Under the pieces are notes generated by a model. The model saw only the letters and a list, made by a program, of their open reading frames with translations. It was not told the origin of the DNA and made no database searches. A DNA stretch of 64,000 nt from Bradyrhizobium sp. PSBB068. GTDB taxonomy: Bacteria > Pseudomonadota > Alphaproteobacteria > Rhizobiales > Xanthobacteraceae. This document shows, piece by piece, positions 33,665 to 43,600 of this stretch; the first letter of the stretch is position 1; every line of letters begins with the position of its first letter. The position numbers and the translations under genes are program-made. The stretch spans positions 3,472,001 to 3,536,000 of the forward strand of contig CP069300.1 in NCBI GenBank assembly GCA_016839165.1, read 5' to 3'.

Positions 33665-35491
33665 ATGTGCGGCATCGTCGGCATTCTTGGACGCGCTCCG
33701 GTCGCGGAGCAATTGGTGGATTCGCTGAAGCGGCTCGAATATCGCGGCTATGATTCCGCGGGGGTCGCGACGCTGGAGAACGGCGTCCTGGCGCGGCGGC
33801 GCGCCGAGGGCAAGCTGAAGAATCTGGAGACCCGGCTCGAAGCGAAGCCGCTCGGCGGCCACACCGGCATCGGCCACACCCGCTGGGCGACCCACGGCAG
33901 GCCGACCGAGAACAACGCGCATCCGCACGCCACCGAACGCGTCGCCGTCGTGCATAACGGCATCATCGAGAATTTCCGCGAGCTGCGCGAGGAACTTGAA
34001 GCCAGGGGCGCGGTGTTCGCCACCGAGACCGACACCGAGGTCGTGGTGCATCTGGTCGACAATCTGCTCAAGGGCGGCGTCGCGCCGGTCGAGGCGGTGA
34101 GGGCGGCGCTGTCGCAGCTGCGCGGCGCTTTCGCGCTCGGCTTCATCTTCGCCGGCGAGGACGATCTGATGATCGGCGCCCGCAACGGCCCGCCGCTCGC
34201 GGTCGGCCACGGCGAGGGCGAAATGTATCTCGGCTCGGATGCGATCGCGCTCGGGCCGTTCACCGATACGATCAGCTATCTCGAGGACGGCGACTGGGTG
34301 GTGCTGAACCGCAAGGGCGCGACGATCTTCGACAAGGACAACGCCATCGTGCATCGCGAGGCGATCAAGCACACCACGGCGACGGCGCTGGTCGACAAGG
34401 CGAACTATCGCCACTTCATGGCGAAGGAGATCCACGAGCAGCCCGAAGTGGTCGGGCATACGCTCGCGCGTTACGTCGATATGGCGACCGAGCGCGTCAC
34501 CATGCCGGTCAAGCTGCCGTTCGACTTCAAGGACATCCAGCGCGTCTCGATCACCGCCTGCGGCACCGCGAGCTATGCCGGCTTCGTCGCGAAATACTGG
34601 CTGGAGCGGTTGGCGCGGCTGCCGGTCGAGCTCGATGTCGCCTCCGAATTCCGCTACCGCGAGGCGCCGCTGCGCAAGGGCGATCTCGCGATCTTCATCT
34701 CGCAGTCCGGCGAGACCGCCGACACGCTGGCGGCGCTGCGCTACGCCAAGGCGCAGGGCACGCACACGCTCTCGGTCGTCAACGTGCCGACCTCGACGAT
34801 TGCTCGCGAGAGCGAGACCGTGTTGCAGACACTGGCAGGTCCCGAGATCGGCGTCGCCTCGACCAAGGCGTTCACCTGCCAGCTGATGGTGCTGGCCTCG
34901 CTCGCGGTCGCCGCCGGCAAGGCGCGCGGCGAGCTGTCCGAGGCCGACGAGAGCAAGCTGGTGCACGGCCTCGTCGAAATTCCGCGCCTGATGTCGGAGG
35001 CGCTCACGTCAGAGCCGCAGATCGAGAAGCTGGCGCGCGAAATCTCGAAGTCGCGCGACGTGCTCTATCTCGGCCGCGGCACCAGCTATCCGCTGGCGCT
35101 GGAAGGCGCGCTGAAGCTGAAGGAGATCTCCTACATCCATGCCGAGGGCTATGCCGCCGGCGAGCTCAAGCACGGCCCGATCGCGCTGATCGACGAGCAC
35201 ATGCCGGTGGTGGTGATCGCGCCCTACGACAAGGTGTTCGAGAAGACCGTCTCCAACATGCAGGAGGTCGCCGCCCGCGGCGGCAAGATCATCCTGATGA
35301 CCGACGCCAAGGGCGCCGCCGAGGCGACCATCCAGTCTCTGGTCACGATCGTGATGCCGGACATGGGCGCGACCTTTGCGCCGATGGTCTATGCGGTGCC
35401 GGTGCAGCTGCTCGCCTATCATACTGCCGTCGTGATGGGCACCGACGTCGATCAGCCCCGGAATCTGGCCAAATCGGTCACGGTCGAATAG
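33665..35491 (+). CDS. glmS: Glutamine:fructose-6-phosphate aminotransferase (isomerising)
   Basis: Makes glucosamine-6-phosphate from fructose-6-phosphate and glutamine, the entry to hexosamine synthesis. 608 residues from the ATG at 33665, which places the nucleophile as Cys2 (MCGIVGILG), as required after Met removal. The N-terminal Ntn glutaminase (1-240) shows YRGYDSAGVA and GHTRWATHGRPTENNAHPH. Two SIS isomerase domains follow (about 280-430 and 455-590; SQSGETADTLAALRYAK; GRGTSYPLALEGALKLKE). The C-terminal end KSVTVE is characteristic. It acts before GlmU. Confidence 0.97.
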   Translation: MCGIVGILGRAPVAEQLVDSLKRLEYRGYDSAGVATLENGVLARRRAEGKLKNLETRLEAKPLGGHTGIGHTRWATHGRPTENNAHPHATERVAVVHNGIIENFRELREELEARGAVFATETDTEVVVHLVDNLLKGGVAPVEAVRAALSQLRGAFALGFIFAGEDDLMIGARNGPPLAVGHGEGEMYLGSDAIALGPFTDTISYLEDGDWVVLNRKGATIFDKDNAIVHREAIKHTTATALVDKANYRHFMAKEIHEQPEVVGHTLARYVDMATERVTMPVKLPFDFKDIQRVSITACGTASYAGFVAKYWLERLARLPVELDVASEFRYREAPLRKGDLAIFISQSGETADTLAALRYAKAQGTHTLSVVNVPTSTIARESETVLQTLAGPEIGVASTKAFTCQLMVLASLAVAAGKARGELSEADESKLVHGLVEIPRLMSEALTSEPQIEKLAREISKSRDVLYLGRGTSYPLALEGALKLKEISYIHAEGYAAGELKHGPIALIDEHMPVVVIAPYDKVFEKTVSNMQEVAARGGKIILMTDAKGAAEATIQSLVTIVMPDMGATFAPMVYAVPVQLLAYHTAVVMGTDVDQPRNLAKSVTVE

Positions 35492-35598
35492 TCGCAAGCC
35501 GGGCCGTCACGCGGCCCCTTCAAAAATGCGTCAGAATGGCTTAGCTGGGTGCTGGACAACGGCCGCTTCGACGCCGCTTCGACGACCTTGGAACCGCA

Positions 35599-36372
35599 AT
35601 GACTTCCAACCAAGTGCCTCCTGTCGCTGGTGATTTGCCGCCGGACGCGCCGCGCGGGCTGATGGCGCGTTTCCGCAACTATTTCCTGACCGGCCTCGTG
35701 GTGGCCGGGCCAGTTGCGATCACCCTGTACCTGACCTGGTGGTTCGTGAACTGGGTCGACAATCTGGTCCGCCCGTTCGTACCCACGGCCTACCGGCCGG
35801 AGACCTATCTGCCGTTCGGGCTGCCCGGTTCCGGCCTGATCGTCGCGGTCATCGCGCTGACGCTGCTTGGCTTTCTCACCGCCAACCTGATCGGGCGAAC
35901 GCTGGTCGATCTCGGCGAGCGGCTGCTTGGGCGGATTCCTGCGGTGCGTGCGATCTACCGCGGCCTGAAGCAGGTGTTCGAGACGCTGTTCTCCGGCAAC
36001 GGCTCGAGCTTCCGCCGCGTCGGCCTGGTCGAATTTCCTTCGCCCGGGATGTGGTCGATCGTGCTGATCTCGCAGGCGCCGAACGCCGAGCTCGCCGCCA
36101 GCTTCCCCGGACAGGAGGAGCACATCTCGGTGTTCCTGCCGTGTGCGCCGAACCCGACCACTGGCTTCTTCTTCTACGTGCCGAAGAGCAAGGTCATCGA
36201 GATCGAGATGAGCACCGAGGATGCCGCGACCTTGATCATGTCGGCCGGCGTGGTGCAGCCCGGCACCAACGATCAGAAGCGCGCCGCGGCGCTCGCCGGC
36301 ATGGCCAATGCCGCGCGGATCGCCAATCAGGCGTCGTTGCAGCCGGCGGCGCCGGCCAAGGTCGAGGGCTGA
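35599..36372 (+). CDS. DUF502 membrane protein
   Basis: 257 residues with two membrane spans (about 29-50, YFLTGLVVAGPVAITLYLTW, and 75-98, PGSGLIVAVIALTLLGFLTA) followed by the DUF502 signature GRIPAVRAIYRGLKQVFETL and a soluble domain with the SPGMWSIVLIS and CAPNPTTGFFFYVPKS motifs. The C-terminus is Ala-rich. Its stop overlaps the rhodanese start (TGATG), so the two are translationally coupled. Function unknown. Confidence 0.9.
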   Translation: MTSNQVPPVAGDLPPDAPRGLMARFRNYFLTGLVVAGPVAITLYLTWWFVNWVDNLVRPFVPTAYRPETYLPFGLPGSGLIVAVIALTLLGFLTANLIGRTLVDLGERLLGRIPAVRAIYRGLKQVFETLFSGNGSSFRRVGLVEFPSPGMWSIVLISQAPNAELAASFPGQEEHISVFLPCAPNPTTGFFFYVPKSKVIEIEMSTEDAATLIMSAGVVQPGTNDQKRAAALAGMANAARIANQASLQPAAPAKVEG

Positions 36373-36755
36373 TGCGCTCCGGCGAGACGCCGTCCGGTGA
36401 GGGCGCGCGACTGCTGTCGCCCGACCAGGCCAAGCGCGAGCTCGAGCAAGGCGGCATCACGCTGATCGATGTCGGCGAGCCCTGGCAGTTGCGCGAGCGC
36501 GGCACCATCGCGGGCGCGCGCAATATCAGCCACGAGGAGATCGCTGGCATCGCTGCGTCCGATCCCGCACTCGGCGATCGCGAGCAGCCGATCATCCTGA
36601 CCTGCGGCGGCGGCGGCAAGGCCAAGCGCGCCGCTCAGGCGCTGCACGACATCGGATTTGCGCATGTCGCCGTGATCCAAGGCGGCTGCCGCGGCTGGCA
36701 GGCTGCGGGACATGAGCTGGTGCCGGTTTCATCGACCGAGGGTGATCGGCGCTGA
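36372..36755 (+). CDS. Rhodanese-like domain protein
   Basis: 127 residues forming a single rhodanese domain. The N-terminal half holds the CH2A-like stretch LIDVGEPWQLRERGTIAGAR; the active-site loop reads LTCGGGGKAKRAA with the catalytic Cys at about residue 78; the end GGCRGWQAAGHEL is typical. Likely a sulfurtransferase or persulfide carrier in the cytoplasm. Start codon overlaps the DUF502 stop (TGATG). Confidence 0.9.
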   Translation: MRSGETPSGEGARLLSPDQAKRELEQGGITLIDVGEPWQLRERGTIAGARNISHEEIAGIAASDPALGDREQPIILTCGGGGKAKRAAQALHDIGFAHVAVIQGGCRGWQAAGHELVPVSSTEGDRR

Positions 36756-36771
36756 TTGACGCGTTGCTGTT

Positions 36772-37902
36772 TCACGCAAGATGCTGGCTGAACAGGTCAA
36801 CCACGCTCTCGGGGGCGCGGTCGCCGAAGAACTCCTCCAGGTTCGCAGCGGTCTGTTCCGCCACATCAGCGCTTCGCGGGAATAGCTCGCTTTCATAGCG
36901 GGCCAGCGCGCCTTCGACGTCATCGGGAGTGGCAACAAGCGCCCGGGCGAGTTCCGCGCCATCGAGCATCGCAAGGTTTGCGCCTTCGCCGGCGAACGGC
37001 GACATCAGATGCGCGGCATCGCCGAGCAGCGTTGCGCCGGGCACACGCCGCCATCGATGTCCGACCGGCAGCGCATGGATCCGGCGCAGCACCGGATCGG
37101 TTTCACCGTCGGTGATCAGGGCGGTAAGTTGCGGGGCCCAGCCGCGAAATTGTTCGGCAAGATGCGCCAGGCCAGCTTTGGGGTCGCTGAAGTCGATCGA
37201 GTTGATCCAATCCTCCGGCTCCTTCAGGGCCGCATAAGTATGCAGCGTGCCATCGGCATAGCGATGCGCCAGAATACCCTTGCCGGGAGCAACGGCCATC
37301 AGCGTGCCGCTGCCGATCGCATCCGCGCTTGCCTTGTGGCGCGTGTCGCCGTCGAACAGCGAGGTCTCGATGAACGAGACGCCGGTGTACGCAGGTCTCG
37401 ACTCCGACAGCAGCGGACGGACCTTCGACCATGCACCGTCGGCGCCGACGAGCACGTCCGATGTCACCGTCGCGCCATGGGCAAAGGTGATGTCGTGCCG
37501 TCCGTCACCGCGCGCAGCGATCGACGTGACCTTGTGTCCCCATCGAATCGCATTCGGAGGGATCGAATCGATCAGTATGCGCCGAAGATCGCCGCGGTCG
37601 ACCTCGGGGCGCGTGCCGGTGCGGCTGCCGGGCTGGTCGAACAGGACATGGCCGTCTTTGTCGACGATGCGCTTGGCATCTTCACCGGGACGGACGAGCT
37701 CCAGGAACGCGTCAAACAGCCCTGCGGCCCTGAGCGCGAGCTGTCCGTTATGTTCGTGAATATCGAGCAGGCCGCCTTGCGTCCTTTGGCTCGCCGAAAT
37801 CTCGGCTTCATAGATCGTTGCGGCGAAGCCGTGGAGATGCAGAACACGCGCGAGCGTGAGACCGCCGAGGCCGGCGCCAATGATCGTAACCGGATTTCGC
37901 AT
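36772..37902 (-). CDS. FAD-dependent monooxygenase, Tet(X)-like
   Basis: 376 residues of a class A flavin monooxygenase. The FAD-binding GxGxxG is [15 protein letters not shown], the DG motif [16 protein letters not shown], and the GD motif [21 protein letters not shown]. The stretch [20 protein letters not shown] resembles the corresponding stretch of Tet(X)-type enzymes (LDLHxxSGQxALxxAGL), but drug oxidation cannot be inferred from that, since many soil homologues act on other aromatics. It is in the opposite direction to its neighbours, wedged between the rhodanese and recG genes. Confidence 0.87.
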   Translation of the reverse strand: MRNPVTIIGAGLGGLTLARVLHLHGFAATIYEAEISASQRTQGGLLDIHEHNGQLALRAAGLFDAFLELVRPGEDAKRIVDKDGHVLFDQPGSRTGTRPEVDRGDLRRILIDSIPPNAIRWGHKVTSIAARGDGRHDITFAHGATVTSDVLVGADGAWSKVRPLLSESRPAYTGVSFIETSLFDGDTRHKASADAIGSGTLMAVAPGKGILAHRYADGTLHTYAALKEPEDWINSIDFSDPKAGLAHLAEQFRGWAPQLTALITDGETDPVLRRIHALPVGHRWRRVPGATLLGDAAHLMSPFAGEGANLAMLDGAELARALVATPDDVEGALARYESELFPRSADVAEQTAANLEEFFGDRAPESVVDLFSQHLA

Positions 37903-38133
37903 GGTAGCGCTCCTGTGGTCGCAAACATGCAGCGCGCGGCGGCGCTGATGGCTGCGATGGCCTGATAGGTGTCAGGCGATTGCTTTCGGAGACGCTGGCC
38001 GAACCACGTGAGTGCGTGGCTGACGTGTACGCGACGGCCTGCCGGGCTTGCCGGTTCAGGCGGTCGTTTTTCGCGGCGGCGGAGGGGTATACCCCTTGAT
38101 CGGCAAAAGCAAGGCCGCGCCTGCCGTTGGCAG

Positions 38134-40242
38134 CTACCCCGCGCCGATCAGCGGCACGGCCTCGTCGCGTTCGTAGAGGTAGAGCAGGCAGCGCAGCGCT
38201 TCGCCGCGCTCGCCCTTGAGCTTCGGATTGTCCTTCATGATCCGCAACGCCTCGTCGCGGGCCTGGGTGATGAGCTGGCCGTGCACCTCGGAGCGCGCGA
38301 TGCGGTAGCCGGGCAGGCCGCTCTGGCGGACGCCGAGCACGTCGCCTTCGCCGCGCAGCTTGAGATCCTCCTCGGCGATCCGGAAGCCGTCCGTGGTCTC
38401 GCGGATCACCTTGAGCCGCGCCTTCGACATCTCGCCGAGCGGCTCCTTGTAGAGCAGCAGGCAGGTCGAAGCCTCCGAGCCGCGGCCGATGCGGCCGCGC
38501 AATTGATGCAATTGCGCGAGGCCGAAGCGTTCGGCGTTCTCGATCACCATGATGGTCGCCGCCGGCACGTCGACACCGACCTCGACCACCGTCGTCGCGA
38601 CCAGGAGGCCGATCTCGTGTGCGGCGAACTGCGCCATCACACGGTCTTTCTCGGCACCCTTCATCTGCCCGTGCACCAGGCCGACGCGATCGCCGAACCG
38701 CTGCTGCAGGCTCTCGAAACGTTCGGTCGCGTTGGTGAGGTGCTCGGTGCCCTCGGCCTCGGATTCGTCGACCAGCGGGCAGATCCAGTAGACGAGTTTT
38801 CCCGCGCCAAGCGCGCGGCCGACGCCGTCCATGACGTCCTCGATCCGGCTCATCGGCACTGCGCGGGTGTCGATCGGCTGGCGTCCCGCCGGCTTTTCGC
38901 GCAGCTCGGAGACGTCCATGTCGCCGAAATATGTCAGCACCAGCGTGCGCGGGATCGGTGTCGCGCTCAGCACCAGCACGTCGACGGCCTCGCCCTTGGA
39001 GGTCAGCGCGAGCCGTTCGCGCACGCCGAAACGATGCTGCTCGTCGACCACGGCGAGCGCCAGCGCCTTGTAGATCACATCGTCCTGGATCAGCGCATGG
39101 GTGCCGACCAGCAGATCGATTTCGCCGGCCTCCAGCCGCGCCAGGAGCTCGCGGCGCTCCTTACCCTTTTCGCGGCCGGTGAGGATCGCAACCCGCATGC
39201 CGGCGCGCTCGGCGAGCGGCGCGATGGTCTTGATGTGCTGGCGCGCCAGGATTTCGGTCGGCGCCATCAGCGCCGCCTGCTTGCCGGCCTCGGTGACGGC
39301 GGCGGCCGCGAGCAGCGCCACCACGGTCTTGCCGGAACCGACATCGCCCTGCACGAGGCGCAGCATCCGCACCGGCTGGCGCAGATCCTCCGTGATCGCC
39401 GCGACCGCCTCGCGCTGCGACCTGGTCAGCGCATAGGGCAGGGCGTCGATGATCCTGTTGCGCAGATGGCGGTCGCCCGCATTGCGCACGCCGGCGGGGC
39501 GGCGCAGCGTGGCGCGGATCAACGCCAGCGCGAGCTGGCCCGCCAGCAGTTCGTCGAACGCGAGCCGCGACCAGAACGGTCCATCGGGCAGGATGTCGGT
39601 CAGCTCGACCGGGACATGGACGCGGGTCAGCGCCTCCCGGATCGGCGGGAAGTTGCAACGGCGCAGCACCTCGGGGCTGATCCACTCCGGCAAATCCGGC
39701 AGCTTGGTCAGCGCCTGCGCGATGGCGCGGCGGAGCGAGCCGATCGCCAGCCCCTCGGTCAGCGGATAGACCGGATCGATGCCGGAGAGCTTTGCAAAGC
39801 CGGCTTCGTCGACGACGCGATCGGGATGCACGATCTGCGGGATGCCGTCATACATCGCCAGCGTGCCGGAGACGTAGCGCTTCTCGCCCATCGGCAGCAG
39901 CTTCTCGACATAGCCGGGCTGGGCGCGGAAGAAGGTCAGCACCACGTCGCCGGTGTCGTCGCTGGCATAGACGAGGTAAGGTGCGCGCGAATTGCGTGGC
40001 GGTGGCGGGCGATGGCGATCGACGGTGACCTCCAGCGTCACCATGGTTCCGACCACAGCATCCCGGATCTTCGGCCGGGCGCGGCGGTCGATCACGCTCG
40101 CCGGCAGGTGCAGCAGGAGGTCGACCAGCCGCGGCGTCTCGCTCCGGTCGAGCAAATAGCGCAGCAGTCTGTCCTGCTTCGGGCCGACGCCCGAAAGCGT
40201 CGTGACCTGGGCAAACAGCGGATTGAGCAAAGCGGGGCGCAT
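38134..40242 (-). CDS. recG: ATP-dependent DNA helicase RecG
   Basis: Remodels stalled replication forks and Holliday junctions. 702 residues, near the family norm. The N-terminal OB/wedge domain (about 1-240) with LLLHLPASVIDRRARPKI and the superfamily 2 motor follow. Walker A is GDVGSGKT (motif I), Walker B DEQH (VVDEQHRFGVRERLAL), motif III SATPIPRTL, motif VI QLHQLRGRIGRGSE. Minus strand, divergent from sdhE-mfd. Confidence 0.96.
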   Translation of the reverse strand: MRPALLNPLFAQVTTLSGVGPKQDRLLRYLLDRSETPRLVDLLLHLPASVIDRRARPKIRDAVVGTMVTLEVTVDRHRPPPPRNSRAPYLVYASDDTGDVVLTFFRAQPGYVEKLLPMGEKRYVSGTLAMYDGIPQIVHPDRVVDEAGFAKLSGIDPVYPLTEGLAIGSLRRAIAQALTKLPDLPEWISPEVLRRCNFPPIREALTRVHVPVELTDILPDGPFWSRLAFDELLAGQLALALIRATLRRPAGVRNAGDRHLRNRIIDALPYALTRSQREAVAAITEDLRQPVRMLRLVQGDVGSGKTVVALLAAAAVTEAGKQAALMAPTEILARQHIKTIAPLAERAGMRVAILTGREKGKERRELLARLEAGEIDLLVGTHALIQDDVIYKALALAVVDEQHRFGVRERLALTSKGEAVDVLVLSATPIPRTLVLTYFGDMDVSELREKPAGRQPIDTRAVPMSRIEDVMDGVGRALGAGKLVYWICPLVDESEAEGTEHLTNATERFESLQQRFGDRVGLVHGQMKGAEKDRVMAQFAAHEIGLLVATTVVEVGVDVPAATIMVIENAERFGLAQLHQLRGRIGRGSEASTCLLLYKEPLGEMSKARLKVIRETTDGFRIAEEDLKLRGEGDVLGVRQSGLPGYRIARSEVHGQLITQARDEALRIMKDNPKLKGERGEALRCLLYLYERDEAVPLIGAG

Positions 40243-40385
40243 CGCAGCCCTTTACACACGACTCACGTCATGCGCGCAAGGAAACCCCAAAAGGCGGCGA
40301 ATGAGGGCTGACATCGGCCGCCGCTGTCGCTATATCAAGCGCGCCCGGCACGTCCGGGCTTTTCGCGTTGAACGGATTTTGGGAC

Positions 40386-40676
40386 ATGACGGGATCGACA
40401 CGATCGAGCCAGGGGCTCGATGACCGCCGCAAGCGGCTTCTGTTTCGCTGCTGGCACCGCGGCACCCGGGAGATGGACCTGATCCTCGGCCGGTTCGCAG
40501 ACGCGACCATTGGCGAGCTGTCCGATCAGGAGATCGGTGAGCTCGAGCACCTGATCGAGGTTCCGGATCCCGATCTCTATGCCGCGCTGACCGGTGACAA
40601 GGTGCTGCCTTCGGAATATGCGACCGCGCTGTTTGCCCGCATCAAGGCGTTCCGGGTTGCGGACCCCAGCGCATGA
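40386..40676 (+). CDS. sdhE: Succinate dehydrogenase assembly factor SdhE
   Basis: A small protein that helps attach FAD covalently to SdhA. 96 residues from the ATG at 40386 with the family signature RGTREMDLILG around residue 30, the RxxRGxxE-type motif. The acidic stretch ELSDQEIGELEHLIEVPDPD follows. Its stop overlaps the mfd start (ATGA), so the two are translated together. The gene encodes an otherwise unrelated function, so coupling appears to be an inherited gene order. Confidence 0.9.
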   Translation: MTGSTRSSQGLDDRRKRLLFRCWHRGTREMDLILGRFADATIGELSDQEIGELEHLIEVPDPDLYAALTGDKVLPSEYATALFARIKAFRVADPSA

Positions 40677-43600
40677 AGCAGCCGATGAAATCGCCGGCCG
40701 CGATGCTCGCACCCGGCCGGGTGCTGACCATCGCCAACGTCGCCGAGGGCGCCGAGGGGCTCGTCATCTCCGATCTGGCGCGCGCCATCGCCGCGCAGCC
40801 GAAGCGGCCGGCGGTCAGCCTCGCGGTGGTGTGCCGCGACGGCGCACGGATGCAGCAGCTTGCCCGCGCGCTGGAGTTCTTCGCCCCCGATATCGCGGTC
40901 ATGCAGATCCCGGCCTGGGACTGCCAGCCCTATGACCGCGTCTCGCCGCATTCCGGTATCCTGGCGCAGCGGCTGACCGCGCTGGCGAAACTGTCGCGGC
41001 TGACGGGCTCCGACAAGCCGCTGATCGTGCTGACCACGGTGAACGCCGCCGTGCAGCGGGTGCCGGCGCGCGATCAGGTCGCGGCGCAGGCGCTGTCGGT
41101 CGTCCCCGGCAACGTCGTGCCGATGGACTCGGTCGTCGCCTGGCTGGAGCACAATGGCTACACCCGCTCGTCCACGGTGCGTGAACCCGGCGAATACGCC
41201 GTGCGCGGCGGCATCCTCGATCTGTTTCCGGCCGGCCTCGACCAGCCGGTGCGGTTCGACTTCTTCGGCGATAGCCTGGAATCGATCCGCACCTTCGATG
41301 CCGAGACCCAGCGCACACACCTGGACATGCGCGGGCTCGACCTGGTGCCGGTCTCGGAATTCCAGCTCACCACCGAGACCATCCGCCGCTTCCGCATGGG
41401 CTATGTCGCGGCGTTCGGCGCGCCGGAGCGCGACGACCAGCTCTATGAAGCGGTCTCCGAGGGGCGGCGCCATCCCGGCATGGAGCATTGGCTGCCGCTG
41501 TTCCAGGAGCGGATGGACACGCTGTTCGATTATCTCGACGGCGCAACCATTGCGATCGAGCCGCAGGGCGAGGACGCCGCGCGCGAGCGCTTCACCCAGG
41601 TTGCCGACTACTATGACGCACGGCGCGAAGCGCTGGAGCATCCGGGCAGCGGCGCGATCTACAAGCCGCTGCCGCCGGACAAGCTCTATCTGACCGAGGC
41701 CGAATGGACCAAGCTGCTCGGCGACGCGCCGCTGGCGCGGCTGACGCCGTTCGCGGTGCCCGAAGGCACGGCAGACGTGTTCGACGCCGGCGCGCGGCAG
41801 GGCCGCAATTTCGCGCCCGAGCGCGCCGACGGCAATGTCAACGTGTTCGAGGCGGTGGTCGGCCACATCGGCGCGCTGCAATCGCAGCGCAAGAAAGTGA
41901 TCGTCGCGCTGTGGAGCGAAGGCTCGCGCGACCGCATGGGCGCGATGCTGCGCGACCACAAGCTGCTCAACACCACCAGCGTCAACACCTGGCGCATCGT
42001 GCAGGCGACGCCGCGCAACGAGACCATGCTGGCCGTGCTCGGCATGGAGTCCGGCTTCGAGACCGACGAGTTCGCCGTCATCAGCGAGCAGGATATTCTC
42101 GGCGACCGCTTGGTGCGGCCACGCAAGGCGAGCCGCAAGCTCGACAATTTCATCTCGGAGGTGACGAGCCTCGCGACCGGCGATCTGGTGGTTCACGTCG
42201 AGCACGGCATCGGCCGCTTCGTCGGTCTCCAGACGCTCGAAGTGTCCGGCGCGCCGCATGACTGCCTCGAACTGCACTACGCGGCGGAGACCAAGCTGTT
42301 CCTGCCGGTCGAGAACATCGAGCTGCTGTCGCGCTACGGCTCCGACAGCGCCAATGTCGAGCTCGACCGTCTCGGGGGCGGCGGCTGGCAGGCGCGCAAG
42401 GCCAAGCTCAAGAACCGCATCCGCGAGATCGCGGGCGAATTGATCAAGATCGCGGCGGAGCGGCAGCTGCACGAGGCGCCGAAATTCCCGCTGCAGCCGC
42501 ACGTCTATGACGAGTTCTGCGCACGCTTCCCCTATGATGAAACCGAGGACCAGCTGGGGGCCATCAACTCGACCCTGAAGGACCTCGAAATCGGCCGCCC
42601 GATGGACCGCCTGATCTGCGGCGACGTCGGCTTCGGCAAGACCGAGGTGGCGCTGCGCGCGGCCTTCGCCGTCGCACTCGAAGGCAAGCAGGTCGCGGTC
42701 GTGGTGCCGACCACGCTGCTGGCGCGCCAGCATTCGCGCACCTTCACCGAGCGCTTCAAGGGCTTCCCGGTCAATGTCGCGCAGGCCTCGCGGTTGGTGT
42801 CGACCAAGGATTTGAACCAGACCAAGAAGGGACTCGCTGACGGCAGCGTCGACATCGTCGTCGGCACCCATGCGCTGCTCGGCAAGGCCATCAAGTTCAA
42901 GGACCTCGGCCTCTTGATCGTCGACGAGGAGCAGCATTTCGGCGTCAGCCACAAGGAGCGGCTGAAGCAGCTGCGCGCCCAGGTCCACGTCCTGACGCTG
43001 TCGGCGACCCCGATCCCGCGCACGCTGCAACTGGCGCTGACCGGGGTCCGTGAGCTCTCGATCATCGCATCGCCGCCGGTCGATCGCCTCGCGGTGCGCA
43101 CCTTCGTCGCGCCCCACGACCCCCTGATGATCCGCGAGGCGCTGCTGCGCGAGCGCTATCGCGGCGGCCAGGCCTTCTACGTCGTGCCACGGATCGAGGA
43201 CCTCGCCGGCGTCAAGGATTTCCTCGACAAGAACGTGCCGGAGATGAAGGTTGCCGTCGCGCACGGCCAGATGCCGCCGACCGTGATCGAAGACATCATG
43301 TCCGCGTTCTACGACGGCAAATACGATATCCTGCTGTCGACCACGATCGTCGAATCCGGTCTCGACATCCCGAATGCCAACACGCTGATCGTGCACCGCG
43401 CCGACATGTTCGGCCTCGCCCAGCTCTATCAGCTGCGCGGCCGCGTCGGTCGCTCCAAGCTGCGCGCCTACGCGTTGTTCACGCTGCCGGCGCAGCAGAA
43501 GATCACGGCGCAGGCGGAGCGGCGGCTCAAGGTGCTGCAGTCGCTGGAGACGCTGGGCGCGGGCTTCCAGCTTGCCTCGCACGACCTCGACATCCGCGGC

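Noticed and set aside
33665..35491. A glmS ribozyme/riboswitch upstream of glmS
   Set aside because: The glmS ribozyme is a Gram-positive feature; no matching core was seen in the 150-base leader.
35501..35517. Hairpin GGGCCG/CGGCCC after glmS
   Set aside because: No T-run follows and the stem is short; too weak to call a terminator.
37969..40311. A long plus-strand frame opposite recG
   Set aside because: Antisense shadow of recG; amino-acid composition is His/Arg/Gln-rich and no domain is recognisable.
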